Part shown: piece after piece, positions 32,509 through 42,572 of the stretch
Layout: each line of letters opens with the position of its first letter
Numbering within the stretch: position 1 is the first letter of the stretch
Assembly (NCBI RefSeq): GCF_004104375.1
Contig: NZ_QOVM01000005.1
Span: forward strand, 243,230-307,229
From: Leeuwenhoekiella aequorea
GTDB taxonomy: Bacteria; Bacteroidota; Bacteroidia; Flavobacteriales; Flavobacteriaceae
Direction of reading: 5' to 3'
Length of the DNA stretch: 64,000 nucleotides
Program-made: the position numbers and the translations under genes
Notes under the pieces: generated by a model
Told to the model about the DNA's origin: nothing
Databases searched by the model: none
What the model saw: the letters and a program-made list of their open reading frames with translations, nothing else

Positions 32509-35121
32509 ATGAAATCCCAAGAAATCCGCGATAAATTTCTAGAATTTTTTAAGTCCAAAAATCATTCCATAGTTGCCTCTGCACCAATGGTCATAAAAAA
32601 TGATCCTACGTTGATGTTTACCAATGCAGGAATGAACCAATTTAAGGAATTTTTTCTTGGTAATAGCATTCCTAAGAATACCCGTGTTACTGACACTCAA
32701 AAATGTTTACGTGTAAGTGGTAAACATAATGATCTGGAAGAAGTAGGAAAAGATACCTACCACCACACTATGTTTGAGATGCTAGGCAATTGGAGTTTTG
32801 GAGACTATTTTAAAGAAGAAGCTATTAACTGGGCTTGGGAACTATTAACCGAAGTTTATAAAATAGATAAAGACAAGCTATATGTTACCATTTTTGAAGG
32901 TGATACTAGTGAAAATCTTGAGCGCGATACCGAAGCATACAACTTATGGAGTAAGCATCTACCTAAAGAGCGTATTTTAAACGGAAATAAAAAAGACAAT
33001 TTCTGGGAAATGGGTGATCAGGGCCCTTGTGGACCCTGCTCAGAAATTCACATTGATTTACGTAGCGAGGAAGAAAAGGCTAAAGTTTCTGGAGCTTCTC
33101 TGGTAAATGCAGATCATCCTCAGGTAGTTGAAGTATGGAATCTGGTATTTATACAATACAACCGAAAAGCTAACGGAAGTTTAGAAAATTTGCCTGCAAG
33201 ACATATTGACACAGGTATGGGCTTTGAACGCCTATGTATGGCACTTCAGGATAAAAAGTCTAATTACGATACAGATGTTTTTACCCCGTTAATACGAGAA
33301 ATAGAAACTATTACAAATTCTAAATACGCTGTTAAAGAAGAAACGGATATAGCAATACGCGTAATTGCAGATCACGTTAGAGCAGTTGCATTTTCTATTG
33401 CAGATGGTCAATTACCTAGTAATACCGGAGCTGGTTATGTGATTAGACGTATTCTACGTAGAGCTATACGTTATGGTTTTACGTTCTTAGATACTAAAGA
33501 ACCATTTATATATAAGCTTGTAGCTGTTTTAACTGAAGAAATGGGGAAAGCATTTTCTGAATTAAAGAAACAGGAGAATCTTATCTACAATGTGATTAAA
33601 GAAGAAGAGCAAAGTTTCTTACGTACCTTAGATCAAGGTTTAATTCTTTTAGATTCCATTATTGCAGATACTACCGGTAAAGAAGTATCAGGAACAAAAG
33701 CTTTTGAACTTTATGATACTTACGGTTTTCCGATAGATTTGACAGCTCTTATTTTAAGTGAAAAAGGATTCACTCTGGATGAAAAAGAATTTCAGGCAGA
33801 ATTACAAAAACAAAAAGACCGTTCTCGTGCTGCCGGTAAAATTGAAGCTGGAGACTGGACCGTGTTACAGGATGATGCAGAAGAAGAGTTTGTAGGATAT
33901 GATACTTTAAAAACTCCGGTTAAAATCACGCGGTATCGCAAAATAAATACAGCAAAGGAGGGAGATCAATATCAGTTAGTATTTAACCTGACTCCTTTTT
34001 ATCCTGAAGGAGGAGGACAAGTAGGAGATAAAGGTTACTTAGAATCAGCTAATGGTGATGTGGTTTATATAACCGACACTAAGAAAGAAAATAATCTAAT
34101 AATTCATATTACAAAAAATCTGCCTGAAGATATAGCCGATACTTTTACAGCAATTGTAGATCAAAAGCAACGCAACAGATCTGCAGCTAATCATACCGCA
34201 ACACATTTATTGCATCAAGCATTGCGCTCTATTTTAGGTACGCACGTTGAGCAAAAGGGATCTATGGTTCATAGTGGTTATTTGCGATTTGATTTTTCTC
34301 ATTTTGCAAAAGTAACTGCAGACGAACTCAAGCAAATAGAACTTTTTGTAAATGCGCGTATTCAAGAACAATTAGTTTTGGAAGAGCAGCGTGCAATTCC
34401 TTATGATCAGGCGATTGCCGAAGGTGCTATAGCGCTCTTTGGAGAAAAATATGGAGATGCAGTGCGTGCTATACGTTTTGGTAAATCAATGGAGTTATGT
34501 GGAGGTACGCACGTTGCAAACACTGGAGATATCTGGTATTTTAAAATTAAGTCTGAAGGAGCGGTTGCAGCAGGTATTCGACGTATTGAAGCAATTACCG
34601 GAGATGCGGTGATGGGGTATTTTGAAGATCAAGATGAAGAGTTAGAGGCGGTAAGAGACTTACTTAATAATTCTAAAGAGCCTGCTAAAGCTATAGGTAG
34701 CTTACAAGAAGAGAACAATGAACTTAAAAGGCAACTTGATGTTCTATTAGCTGAAAAAGCTAAGGGTTTAAAGAACGAACTCAAAACTGAAGTTAAGGAA
34801 GTAAACGGTATAAATTTTCTGGCGCGAGAAGTAGATCTTGACGCAAACGGAATCAAGGATGTTTCATTTCAATTAGGTGGTGAAATTGAAAATTTATTTA
34901 TCCTGTTAGCTTCTCGTCAGGGTGGTAAGGCTTTATTAAGTTGTTATATAGATAAAAATTTAGTAAAAGAGAAGAACTTAAACGCCGGTACAATTGTACG
35001 TGAACTTGGGAAATTTATTCAAGGTGGTGGAGGCGGGCAGCCATTTTTTGCTACCGCAGGAGGTAAAAATCCCGAAGGAATAGCAGCGGCTTTAGAAGCT
35101 GTAAAAGATTATTTAAATTAA
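32509..35121 (+). CDS. alaS: Alanyl-tRNA synthetase
   Basis: Charges tRNA-Ala and edits mischarged Ser and Gly. The 870-residue protein has the class II catalytic core (motif 1 region with [19 protein letters not shown]), the tRNA-recognition region, the editing domain with [11 protein letters not shown] and CGGTH, and the C-terminal DHHA1 domain ([14 protein letters not shown]). Full length and intact. It is divergent from the M23 operon and followed within 6 bases by the GSCFA gene. Confidence 0.98.
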   Translation: MKSQEIRDKFLEFFKSKNHSIVASAPMVIKNDPTLMFTNAGMNQFKEFFLGNSIPKNTRVTDTQKCLRVSGKHNDLEEVGKDTYHHTMFEMLGNWSFGDYFKEEAINWAWELLTEVYKIDKDKLYVTIFEGDTSENLERDTEAYNLWSKHLPKERILNGNKKDNFWEMGDQGPCGPCSEIHIDLRSEEEKAKVSGASLVNADHPQVVEVWNLVFIQYNRKANGSLENLPARHIDTGMGFERLCMALQDKKSNYDTDVFTPLIREIETITNSKYAVKEETDIAIRVIADHVRAVAFSIADGQLPSNTGAGYVIRRILRRAIRYGFTFLDTKEPFIYKLVAVLTEEMGKAFSELKKQENLIYNVIKEEEQSFLRTLDQGLILLDSIIADTTGKEVSGTKAFELYDTYGFPIDLTALILSEKGFTLDEKEFQAELQKQKDRSRAAGKIEAGDWTVLQDDAEEEFVGYDTLKTPVKITRYRKINTAKEGDQYQLVFNLTPFYPEGGGQVGDKGYLESANGDVVYITDTKKENNLIIHITKNLPEDIADTFTAIVDQKQRNRSAANHTATHLLHQALRSILGTHVEQKGSMVHSGYLRFDFSHFAKVTADELKQIELFVNARIQEQLVLEEQRAIPYDQAIAEGAIALFGEKYGDAVRAIRFGKSMELCGGTHVANTGDIWYFKIKSEGAVAAGIRRIEAITGDAVMGYFEDQDEELEAVRDLLNNSKEPAKAIGSLQEENNELKRQLDVLLAEKAKGLKNELKTEVKEVNGINFLAREVDLDANGIKDVSFQLGGEIENLFILLASRQGGKALLSCYIDKNLVKEKNLNAGTIVRELGKFIQGGGGGQPFFATAGGKNPEGIAAALEAVKDYLN

Positions 35122-35127
35122 ATACTA

Positions 35128-36075
35128 TTGAAATTACAGACAATTATACCTTTAAAGCAGTTTGAGAATCAGATACATATTGATTCTCAGCTTCTTTTAG
35201 TGGGTAGCTGTTTTGTTGAAAATATAGGGAGAAAATTAATTGATTTTAAATTTAAGTCGGTTGTAAACCCCTTTGGGATTTTATTTCACCCAGAAGTTAT
35301 AGCGCGTACATTTGAGTATGCTGCTAATAATAAAAAATTTACTGCTTCAGATGTCTTAAAGGTAGATGAGGCTTATGTTTCATTCGATGCTCATTCTCAA
35401 TTAAATGATACTCATCAAAATGGAATTTTAGAAAATTTAAATTCTGCTCTAGAAACATTGATTTCAAGTTGTGTGGCATCGTCACATATCATTATCACAC
35501 TGGGAACAGCCTGGGGTTATGACTATAAGCTAGAACATAAGATTGTTGCTAATTGCCATAAAATACCACAACGTGAATTTGACAAAAAGTTAGCTTCACC
35601 AGCGCAGATAGATAACGCTCTTATCCGAATTATAAATTCGATTTATAAGTTAAATACCGATGTACATATAATTTTTACAGTCTCTCCGGTACGCCATATA
35701 AAGGATGGTTTTATTGAAAATCAACGTAGCAAAGCCCACCTTATCACGGCAATTCATAATATACTTGATTCCCATACAAACGTGGGTTATTTTCCATCTT
35801 TTGAATTAATGATGGATGAATTAAGAGACTATAGATTTTATGATAGAGATCTTATTCACCCTAATGATCTGGCTGTAGATTATATTTGGGAACGGTTTTC
35901 TTCTAGTTATTTTTCTTCTGAAACTCAGGCAGTATTAAAACGTATAGATGAGATACAACGAGGATTATCACATAGAGCTTTTAATCCTGAATCTAAAAAT
36001 CATCAAGATTTCCTGAAGAACTTACAGAATAAGATTCATAATTTACAAGACAGCTTTCCACATATACAATTTTAA
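35128..36075 (+). CDS. GSCFA-domain protein, TTG start
   Basis: A 315-residue protein with the GSCFA signature LLVGSCFVENIG near residue 27, HPND near residue 250, and an SGNH-hydrolase-like spacing of Ser and His. GSCFA proteins are common in Bacteroidota next to alaS and are thought to be glycan- or lipid-modifying hydrolases or acyltransferases without a defined substrate. Start: the only plausible start is TTG at 35128 (MKLQTIIPL), matching family N-termini; no ATG occurs. It lies 6 bases from alaS and is cotranscribed. Confidence 0.83.
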   Translation: MKLQTIIPLKQFENQIHIDSQLLLVGSCFVENIGRKLIDFKFKSVVNPFGILFHPEVIARTFEYAANNKKFTASDVLKVDEAYVSFDAHSQLNDTHQNGILENLNSALETLISSCVASSHIIITLGTAWGYDYKLEHKIVANCHKIPQREFDKKLASPAQIDNALIRIINSIYKLNTDVHIIFTVSPVRHIKDGFIENQRSKAHLITAIHNILDSHTNVGYFPSFELMMDELRDYRFYDRDLIHPNDLAVDYIWERFSSSYFSSETQAVLKRIDEIQRGLSHRAFNPESKNHQDFLKNLQNKIHNLQDSFPHIQF

Positions 36076-36178
36076 AATATTTTGAATTAAGTGTAATAAT
36101 ATTATGCTGCTTTAAAAGTCTAATTACTTGGGTATTTGATTAAATTTAGAGATCCGTTTTAAATACATAAAATTAAGT

Positions 36179-36904
36179 ATGACATTAAGTTCTGCCAAAA
36201 AAATGAATCTTCAGCATAAGGATTTTTATTCAAAAAACGACAAGATTTATGTCGCTACAGACTGCATAATTTTTGGTTTTGATGATGGTGATCTTAAGCT
36301 ACTTATTTTTAAACGTAAACAGGAACCAGACGCAGGCATCTGGTCGTTAATAGGTAGTTTCGTTAAGCTTGATGAAGATGTTAATAATGCTGCTAGACGT
36401 GTATTAGAAGAAATTACAGGGCTGAGTGAGCTTTATTTAGAACAATCAAAAACGTACGGCAATGCAGATCGTGATCCGGGTTATCGTTGTTTATCCGTTG
36501 CGCATTATGCACTTATACGCATAGGTGATTATGATAAAAAACTAGTAGAAGAGCATGGTGCTTACTGGTATACGTTAAAAGATCTACCTACATTAGCATT
36601 AGATCATAATAAAATGGTCTCAGATGCTTTAGCTATTTTGAGACGCAAAGCGCGTTATGAACCTATAGGTTTTGAGCTTTTGCCAGAAAAATTTACAATA
36701 CCTCAAATGCAAAAACTGTATGAGGCAATTTACCAGCGAGAATTAGATCCCCGTAATTTTAGAAAAAAGCTTCTTTCTCACAAGGTGCTAATTAAGCTTG
36801 AGGAAAAGGATAAATCAGGATCTAAGCGCGGTGCTTTTTTATATCGGTTTGATTCAGAAAAATATGAAGAACTCAGAGAAAGTGGTTACAACTTTGAGAT
36901 TTAA
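36179..36904 (+). CDS. NrtR/AraR-type Nudix-derived transcriptional regulator
   Basis: A 241-residue protein with a Nudix fold (about 22-150) fused to a C-terminal winged helix (about 165-235, LPEKFTIPQMQKLYEAI). The Nudix box (residues 59-82) is degraded: the second Gly is Ser and the REUxEE core reads RVLEEI, so hydrolase activity is unlikely. In other bacteria this architecture is a repressor sensing ADP-ribose (NrtR) or arabinose (Bacteroides AraR). Here no sugar or NAD gene is adjacent, so the effector cannot be deduced. Two ATGs are possible (36179, 36203). Confidence 0.82.
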   Translation: MTLSSAKKMNLQHKDFYSKNDKIYVATDCIIFGFDDGDLKLLIFKRKQEPDAGIWSLIGSFVKLDEDVNNAARRVLEEITGLSELYLEQSKTYGNADRDPGYRCLSVAHYALIRIGDYDKKLVEEHGAYWYTLKDLPTLALDHNKMVSDALAILRRKARYEPIGFELLPEKFTIPQMQKLYEAIYQRELDPRNFRKKLLSHKVLIKLEEKDKSGSKRGAFLYRFDSEKYEELRESGYNFEI

Positions 36905-37096
36905 AAAATAGACGTGATCGTGAATTCCTAAAATGTAGTGATAGCATATTTTGAAGTTCTTATAAGTAGATTCGGTTTAGACTAAAGAAACACCAAAATC
37001 TCTAGTTTAAAGTTTCACAAAACCTAGGTGTAAGTTTTTTTTTAATTTAATTGTAGCTATTTTTAATCAAAATTTACTTCACAAGTAGCACAATTT

Positions 37097-37711
37097 ATGC
37101 GCAAAATTCTCATTGTTATTATACTTATCGTTTTAGGTATTTTTACATATCTCTACTTTAAAGATAAAAGTGATCAACGGATCGAACTAGCGCAAGCTAC
37201 TGAATTGATTGAAAAAGAGATTAAGAATGTAGGTAAGTTAGTAGTGACCGAAGGTTCATTTGCTCAGGTATTTACGTATAAGGACTCTAAGAAAATGTAT
37301 CTTGATCTTTTGACGGCAAATAAAAAGGCAATGGTTGTAGTGAACGCAAAAGTTACTATTGCATATGATTTAAGAGCTCTGGAAACAGATGTAGATGTTT
37401 CTAACAAAACGATTACAATAACCCATATTCCAAAAGCTGAGATTAATATCAATCCAGATATTGAATATTATGACGTAAGTCAGGATTACTTAAATCAATT
37501 TGATGCATCAGATTATAACACGATTAAAAAGCGAGTAACGGCTAGTGTGAAAAAGAAAGTTGAGGCCTCAGACCTCAGGAAAAATGCAGAAAACCGACTT
37601 ATAGCTGAACTTTCTAATATATATGTGGCGGTAAATACTCTCGGATGGACTTTGAAATACGATACCACAGAAATTAATGATTCTCAGGAATTGAGGAATA
37701 TTTTAAAATAA
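37097..37711 (+). CDS. DUF4230-domain protein, membrane anchored
   Basis: A 204-residue protein with an N-terminal hydrophobic helix (MRKILIVIILIVLGIFTYLY) and a DUF4230 domain (about 30-190) of beta strands followed by a long helix. Predicted anchored to the inner membrane with the domain in the periplasm. Function unknown. It is 22 bases upstream of the sensor kinase, so an operon with the two-component genes is likely. Confidence 0.78.
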   Translation: MRKILIVIILIVLGIFTYLYFKDKSDQRIELAQATELIEKEIKNVGKLVVTEGSFAQVFTYKDSKKMYLDLLTANKKAMVVVNAKVTIAYDLRALETDVDVSNKTITITHIPKAEININPDIEYYDVSQDYLNQFDASDYNTIKKRVTASVKKKVEASDLRKNAENRLIAELSNIYVAVNTLGWTLKYDTTEINDSQELRNILK

Positions 37712-37733
37712 TTTTCCTTTAAAGATTAGACTA

Positions 37734-39524
37734 ATGAAAAACATTTCTTCCACAGTTCAAGCTATTAATGTATTACCAGGATCTATGGCTGTATATGATA
37801 GAAAGCTCAATTTGTTAGCTTCATCTAAAGAATGGCAGAGTGGTGTGCAATTTGAATTAGCACAAGTAAATAGTTCAAAATCTGATTTGTTAGACAGGTT
37901 TGACGCCAGCCTCAAAGAGGCATTTAATTTTGATACTTCCTATTTTGTAGAAGATCTTCCGGCTAAGAAAATTCGGTATAAGTATAAATTTAGCAAGTTT
38001 GAAAATGAGGTAGAGCCGTTGGTTTTAGCACAACGTATTTTATATACTAAACCAGAGGAATATCGTAAAGAAGAACTTTTAAAGCAAACTAATAATGTTG
38101 CATTTATAGGTTTTTGGGAATTAAACTTAAGCACAAAATCTATTTACTGGTCTGAGGTTACTCGTAAAATTCACGAGATACCAGATGATTTTGAGGTAGA
38201 ATTAGAAACTGGGATAAATTTCTATAAAGAAGGAGCAGATCGTGAGTTAGTTACTCAAGTAATTGATAGAGCCATAGAATATGGGGAGCCGTGGGATGAA
38301 GACTTTACTTTAATCACTTATTCTGGTCGAGAAATATATGTAAATGCAAAATGCCAGGCAGAATTTGAAAATGGAAAGTGCGTTAGATTACTAGGTACTT
38401 TTCAAGATATAACAGATCGCGTTTTAAAAAATGAGCAATTACGTATTAGCGAAGAGCAATTTAGACTTGCATTTGAAAATACTCCTATAGCATTTTTAAT
38501 CATAGATATTGAAAATTTTAAAATTTTAGAAGTTAATGCTGCTGCAGAACAAGTTTTTGGATACAGTAGAAATAAGTTTATAAAAAAGAAGATTACAGAT
38601 TTATATGAGCCAGAAGAGTTTCAGAAAAATTATTTGCTCATCAAAAACTTACTGCACCAAAATTCAAGAAAATTTGAAAATGAACAAAAGTTTGTAGGCA
38701 AAGATGGAAATACAATTCTAGCCAAAACTTTTTTCTCATTAAACTGTGATTCTAAAGGGATTCCAAAAAAAATTATTGCACAGATTCAAGATATTACAGA
38801 ACTTAAGAAGAAAAATGATGAGATAAATCGTTTTGTAGAGGTTACAACAAATCAAAACACACGGCTTATAAATTTTGCACATATTGTTTCTCATAACCTA
38901 AGATCACACTCAAGCAATATTGGAATGTTAATCGATTTCCTTAAAAACGAGAAACAGGAAGAGGAACGTGAGATGCAATTTGAAATGCTTGTGCAGGCGT
39001 CATCTATGCTTACTGAAACTATAACGCATTTAAATGATGTAGTTTCTGTAGATATAAACTTTCAGGAAAAAGAAGAAGTTAATCTATATAAGTTTATTGA
39101 GAATGGAATACGCTCGGTACGTGGTTTAATGGTTGAGGTGAATTTTCAAATCGTTAATAGAGTTGCAGAGGACTTTAGAGTGTATGCAGTTCCGGCTTAT
39201 ATGGAAAGTATTATTCTTAATCTTATAACTAATGCTATTAAGTATAGAGATCCCAAGCGTAGATCTTGGTTGCAACTATCTGCAGAGCGTATAAATGGTT
39301 ATGTTATCATTACCGCTACTGATAATGGCTTAGGAATAAATCTTGAACGTTATGGGGATCGTATTTTTGGGCTTTATAAAACGTTTCATCAACATTCAGA
39401 TGCTAGAGGATTAGGACTGTATATGACTAAATCTCAGATCGAAGTTATGGGAGGTGCTATCACTGTTCAAAGTAAAGTAGGAGAAGGGACCACATTTATA
39501 ATTAAATTACATGAAGAAAATTAA
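37734..39524 (+). CDS. PAS-domain sensor histidine kinase, cytoplasmic
   Basis: A 596-residue kinase with no membrane helix. Order: an N-terminal PAS-like region (about 10-95), a PAS/PAC pair (about 120-230), a second PAS/PAC (about 240-355), HisKA-like dimerisation with phospho-acceptor H387 in AHIVSHNLRS, and HATPase_c with the N box NLITNAIKYR and G box ARGLGLYM. HNLRS-type kinases are typical of Flavobacteria. The input is unknown and probably cytoplasmic. The stop overlaps the response-regulator start by 14 bases, so the two are cognate partners. Confidence 0.9.
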   Translation: MKNISSTVQAINVLPGSMAVYDRKLNLLASSKEWQSGVQFELAQVNSSKSDLLDRFDASLKEAFNFDTSYFVEDLPAKKIRYKYKFSKFENEVEPLVLAQRILYTKPEEYRKEELLKQTNNVAFIGFWELNLSTKSIYWSEVTRKIHEIPDDFEVELETGINFYKEGADRELVTQVIDRAIEYGEPWDEDFTLITYSGREIYVNAKCQAEFENGKCVRLLGTFQDITDRVLKNEQLRISEEQFRLAFENTPIAFLIIDIENFKILEVNAAAEQVFGYSRNKFIKKKITDLYEPEEFQKNYLLIKNLLHQNSRKFENEQKFVGKDGNTILAKTFFSLNCDSKGIPKKIIAQIQDITELKKKNDEINRFVEVTTNQNTRLINFAHIVSHNLRSHSSNIGMLIDFLKNEKQEEEREMQFEMLVQASSMLTETITHLNDVVSVDINFQEKEEVNLYKFIENGIRSVRGLMVEVNFQIVNRVAEDFRVYAVPAYMESIILNLITNAIKYRDPKRRSWLQLSAERINGYVIITATDNGLGINLERYGDRIFGLYKTFHQHSDARGLGLYMTKSQIEVMGGAITVQSKVGEGTTFIIKLHEEN

Positions 39525-39906
39525 ACTTGCCTGTATTGTAGATGACGATCCCATCTTTGTTTTCGGAATCAAAAAAATGATGAAACTCACAGAATTTTGT
39601 GAGAATTTTCTAGTATTTGCTAATGGTCAAGAAGCTCTAAATTCTTTGACAGCAATTATAAATAAAGGAGGAGATATCCCGCAGCTTATTCTTCTTGACT
39701 TAAATATGCCTGTAATGGATGGATGGGAGTTTCTAGAAGAATTTACGAAGACAAATCCGCCTAAAGAAATTACAATCTATATCCTTACCTCATCAATAGA
39801 CCCAAGGGATCTTAAGAGAGCTAAGCAGTTTAATAGAGTTTCTAACTATGTAATTAAGCCTATTACCATAGAAAATTTAGAGTCTATTAAAAACTCTTTA
39901 ACCTAA
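39511..39906 (+). CDS. Single-domain response regulator
   Basis: A 131-residue CheY-like receiver with no output domain. Phospho-acceptor Asp D63 in LLDLNMPVMDGWE, acidic cluster DDD (11-13), Thr/Ser in ILTSS, and Lys in VIKPI are all present. It probably relays the signal by protein contact or phosphotransfer to another protein. It overlaps the kinase gene by 14 bases. Its 3' end overlaps the convergent aromatic amino acid hydroxylase by 9 bases. Confidence 0.9.
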   Translation: MKKIKLACIVDDDPIFVFGIKKMMKLTEFCENFLVFANGQEALNSLTAIINKGGDIPQLILLDLNMPVMDGWEFLEEFTKTNPPKEITIYILTSSIDPRDLKRAKQFNRVSNYVIKPITIENLESIKNSLT

Positions 39907-41667
39907 CTGAAACTGATTAACTAGCTGCATACCATCATCTATTAAATGTTTTATTGCAGGTCTTTTTGTAGATATAGTAGTAAGATATTCAGCGATATCG
40001 CGCTCTAATTTTTTCATGTCATCCATTACGGCAATTTCATAAAGCTCAATGGAAAGTAACCAGTCGGTAGGATGGTGTTTTCTCAAAATATCGAATATAG
40101 CTTCCGGCGAAAATTTTGTGTCTTTTCCTTCTCTGTAATTGCGCACAGCCAGATATAGATCTTCTAATTCTTTACGTGCATCAGATTTTTTTGGTTTTAG
40201 AGTCGTACTGCTTACTTTATGATTTACCAGATTAAATGAGTTGGAGTCTGCAGGGCCCGAAAATGCAGAAACAATACGTTTACCCACTCCCAAGTGATAA
40301 ATACCCCATTCTGGCTTGAAAAGTATGGTTTCGTTATGAGAAACTGTACAGTCTTTAAAACTGATAAGGATAATTTTACCTTTAAGATTACGCGTTCCTG
40401 TAATTATCTCACCACTAACAATAATGTCTCCTTCAAATTTTAAAGTTATTTTTTCTCCTTCAAAAATTTTGTAGGCTTGTAAATCTTTAGGACTCATGTC
40501 TTCTATGGCAAGGTTTATACCATCTAGTTTTCCTAAAGCAGATCCATAACCATGAAGGTGATTTGAAACTCCGTGACCTATCAATTCCTTTTCATGATAA
40601 GCTAAAGCACTTTCTCCTTTAGTTTGAATGTAAGCGACCTTATTTTTATGAGATATCATACTTTCAAACACGCCTGAAATTTGCAGTCCGGTACTAAGCT
40701 CAATAGTCCCTAAATTTTTACTTGCTATGAGTTTTTCGATACCTTCAGGACCACCTACACGAAGTGCCATTGTATTTGCAAATTCTTCTAATACTTCACT
40801 TAAATAGGCAAAGTTAGGAGTAACGTAAAGTTGTGGTTGCGGCTGTGTAATATCAAATTCTTGATATGCCGCTTCGGGGCTATATGCTATTTTCTTTACA
40901 GCATCAGTCATACACCAAGCGCTTTCTCCTATAGAAGATAACAAGCCTGCACCATAAATCTTAGGATCTTCTATAGTGCCTATTAAACCATACTCAACTG
41001 TCCACCAATGTAAATTACGTATCAGAGCCATTTCACTAGGAACGCCCATATTTTTTTGTAAATAGTCAACTTCTTTTTCTGTTGCTTCAATTTCTGCAGC
41101 AGTTGTGTCTTCCGCTTCTTTCAAGATTGAAAGTTTACGCACCGCTTCATATAGCTGATAGTCTTTTGCAGATGAGATTGCCTTGCAGCCTATTTCCCCA
41201 AAGCGTCTTAAATACTCTGCATATTCAGGATTTGCGATTATAGGGGCATGGCCGGCACCCTCGTGAATAATATCTGGTGCAGGTGTATATTCTATATGTT
41301 CTAATTGTCTTATATCTGAAGCGATGACCAAAACTTTATAAGCCTGAAACTCCATAAATGCAGCGGGAGGGATAAATCCATCAACAGCAACAGCAGCCCA
41401 TCCTATTTCTTTTAGAATTCGGTTCATACCGTACATATTAGGTATGTAATCTATAGAAATGCCAGTTTTATTTAAACCATCTACATAAGATTTGTGTGCG
41501 ACGGTGGCTAGATAATCAAAGTTTTTGCGCATAACATAGCGCCATACAGCTTGATTTATGGGAGTATATTCCTCATAGTTCTGAGGCTTTATGAATTGCT
41601 TTAAATGAGCAGGAAGACGCTCTATAAGTGGATTAGTTTCTATATTTTTATCTAATGCTGAATTCAT
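39898..41667 (-). CDS. Biopterin-dependent aromatic amino acid hydroxylase, enlarged
   Basis: Non-haem iron enzyme that hydroxylates Phe (or Tyr/Trp) with tetrahydropterin and oxygen. The 589-residue protein is far longer than bacterial PhhA (about 270). Catalytic motifs: H135 and H140 in HEGAGH and E225 in WWTVEYG form the iron site; GAGLLSSIGE follows. The gap between H140 and E225 is 85 residues versus about 40 in classic enzymes, the extra part being a charged helical insertion (about 165-210). Residues about 335-589 form a C-terminal extension with a beta-rich part (about 395-470) and a helical end. Long forms of this kind occur in Bacteroidota. Phe 4-hydroxylation is the best guess. Confidence 0.82.
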   Translation of the reverse strand: MNSALDKNIETNPLIERLPAHLKQFIKPQNYEEYTPINQAVWRYVMRKNFDYLATVAHKSYVDGLNKTGISIDYIPNMYGMNRILKEIGWAAVAVDGFIPPAAFMEFQAYKVLVIASDIRQLEHIEYTPAPDIIHEGAGHAPIIANPEYAEYLRRFGEIGCKAISSAKDYQLYEAVRKLSILKEAEDTTAAEIEATEKEVDYLQKNMGVPSEMALIRNLHWWTVEYGLIGTIEDPKIYGAGLLSSIGESAWCMTDAVKKIAYSPEAAYQEFDITQPQPQLYVTPNFAYLSEVLEEFANTMALRVGGPEGIEKLIASKNLGTIELSTGLQISGVFESMISHKNKVAYIQTKGESALAYHEKELIGHGVSNHLHGYGSALGKLDGINLAIEDMSPKDLQAYKIFEGEKITLKFEGDIIVSGEIITGTRNLKGKIILISFKDCTVSHNETILFKPEWGIYHLGVGKRIVSAFSGPADSNSFNLVNHKVSSTTLKPKKSDARKELEDLYLAVRNYREGKDTKFSPEAIFDILRKHHPTDWLLSIELYEIAVMDDMKKLERDIAEYLTTISTKRPAIKHLIDDGMQLVNQFQLG

Positions 41668-41785
41668 AAAATCAAATTTGCAAAGGTTGTCACCAAATTA
41701 ACAATGTCAAATTTCTGACATTCTTAGTTTAGAAGTTTAAATTTGAGGAATATTTAATAATTATCATCATTTAGTAAAAATATTT

Positions 41786-42538
41786 ATGCAAAGTTCTTTT
41801 GTTAGACTTGAAATTGAGAATGCTATAGGTACAATAACCTTTTTCACACCCGATCATAATGCACTTCCCAGTGTGATTTTAAATGAGCTGGAAGAAAAAA
41901 TTACTGATGCAAAAAATAATGATCAAGTAAAGGTACTTATTTTAAGAAGTGGAGGAGATCGCACATTTTGCGCGGGAGCAAGCTTTAAAGAGCTTATCGC
42001 AATTACTACTAAAGAGGAAGGGAAATCATTTTTTATGGGATTTGCACGAGTAATTCTAGCCATGCGCGCTTGCTTAAAACCTATAATTGTTAGAGTTCAA
42101 GGAAAGGCTGTAGGCGGGGGTGTAGGTATTGCTGCAGCTGCAGATTATTGCATTGCAACAAAATTTGCAGCGATAAAATTAAGTGAGCTATCAATAGGTA
42201 TCGGACCTTTTGTAATTGAACCGGCAGTCACGCGGAAATTGGGTGTTTCTGCAAGTTCAGAAATTACTTTGAATGCTACTAAATTTTACGATCCTCAATG
42301 GGCAAAAGAAAAAGGTCTTTATTCTGAAGTATATGATAGCCTTGAGGAGATGGATCTGGCAATCGATTCACTAGCAGAAAATTTAGCCTCTTATAACCCT
42401 GTTGCATTGAAAGAAACTAAACACGTATTTTGGAGAGACACACATTATTGGCCAGCATTATTACCAGAACGCGCAGAAATTAGCGGGAGCCTCGTGCTAT
42501 CTGAATTTACTAAAGAAAAACTAAAAGCATACGCATAA
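41786..42538 (+). CDS. Enoyl-CoA hydratase/isomerase family protein
   Basis: A 250-residue crotonase-fold enzyme. Oxyanion-hole segments are visible: CAGASFKELI (about 61-71) and GKAVGGGVGIAAAADYCIA (about 107-125), with a Glu/Asp pair nearby. Probably a hydratase in fatty-acid or branched-chain amino-acid breakdown; 250 residues with an SEL segment are compatible with methylglutaconyl-CoA hydratase or a related activity. Isolated gene followed by a strong terminator, so context does not help. Confidence 0.85.
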   Translation: MQSSFVRLEIENAIGTITFFTPDHNALPSVILNELEEKITDAKNNDQVKVLILRSGGDRTFCAGASFKELIAITTKEEGKSFFMGFARVILAMRACLKPIIVRVQGKAVGGGVGIAAAADYCIATKFAAIKLSELSIGIGPFVIEPAVTRKLGVSASSEITLNATKFYDPQWAKEKGLYSEVYDSLEEMDLAIDSLAENLASYNPVALKETKHVFWRDTHYWPALLPERAEISGSLVLSEFTKEKLKAYA

Positions 42539-42567
42539 AAAAAGCCCTCAACTGAGGGCTTTTTTTA
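42537..42567. terminator. Bidirectional Rho-independent terminator
   Basis: AAAAAAGCCCTCA / TGAGGGCTTTTTT, 13-bp stem with a two-base apex, between the convergent crotonase and DUF4136 genes. Confidence 0.92.
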
Positions 42568-42572
42568 TCTTC

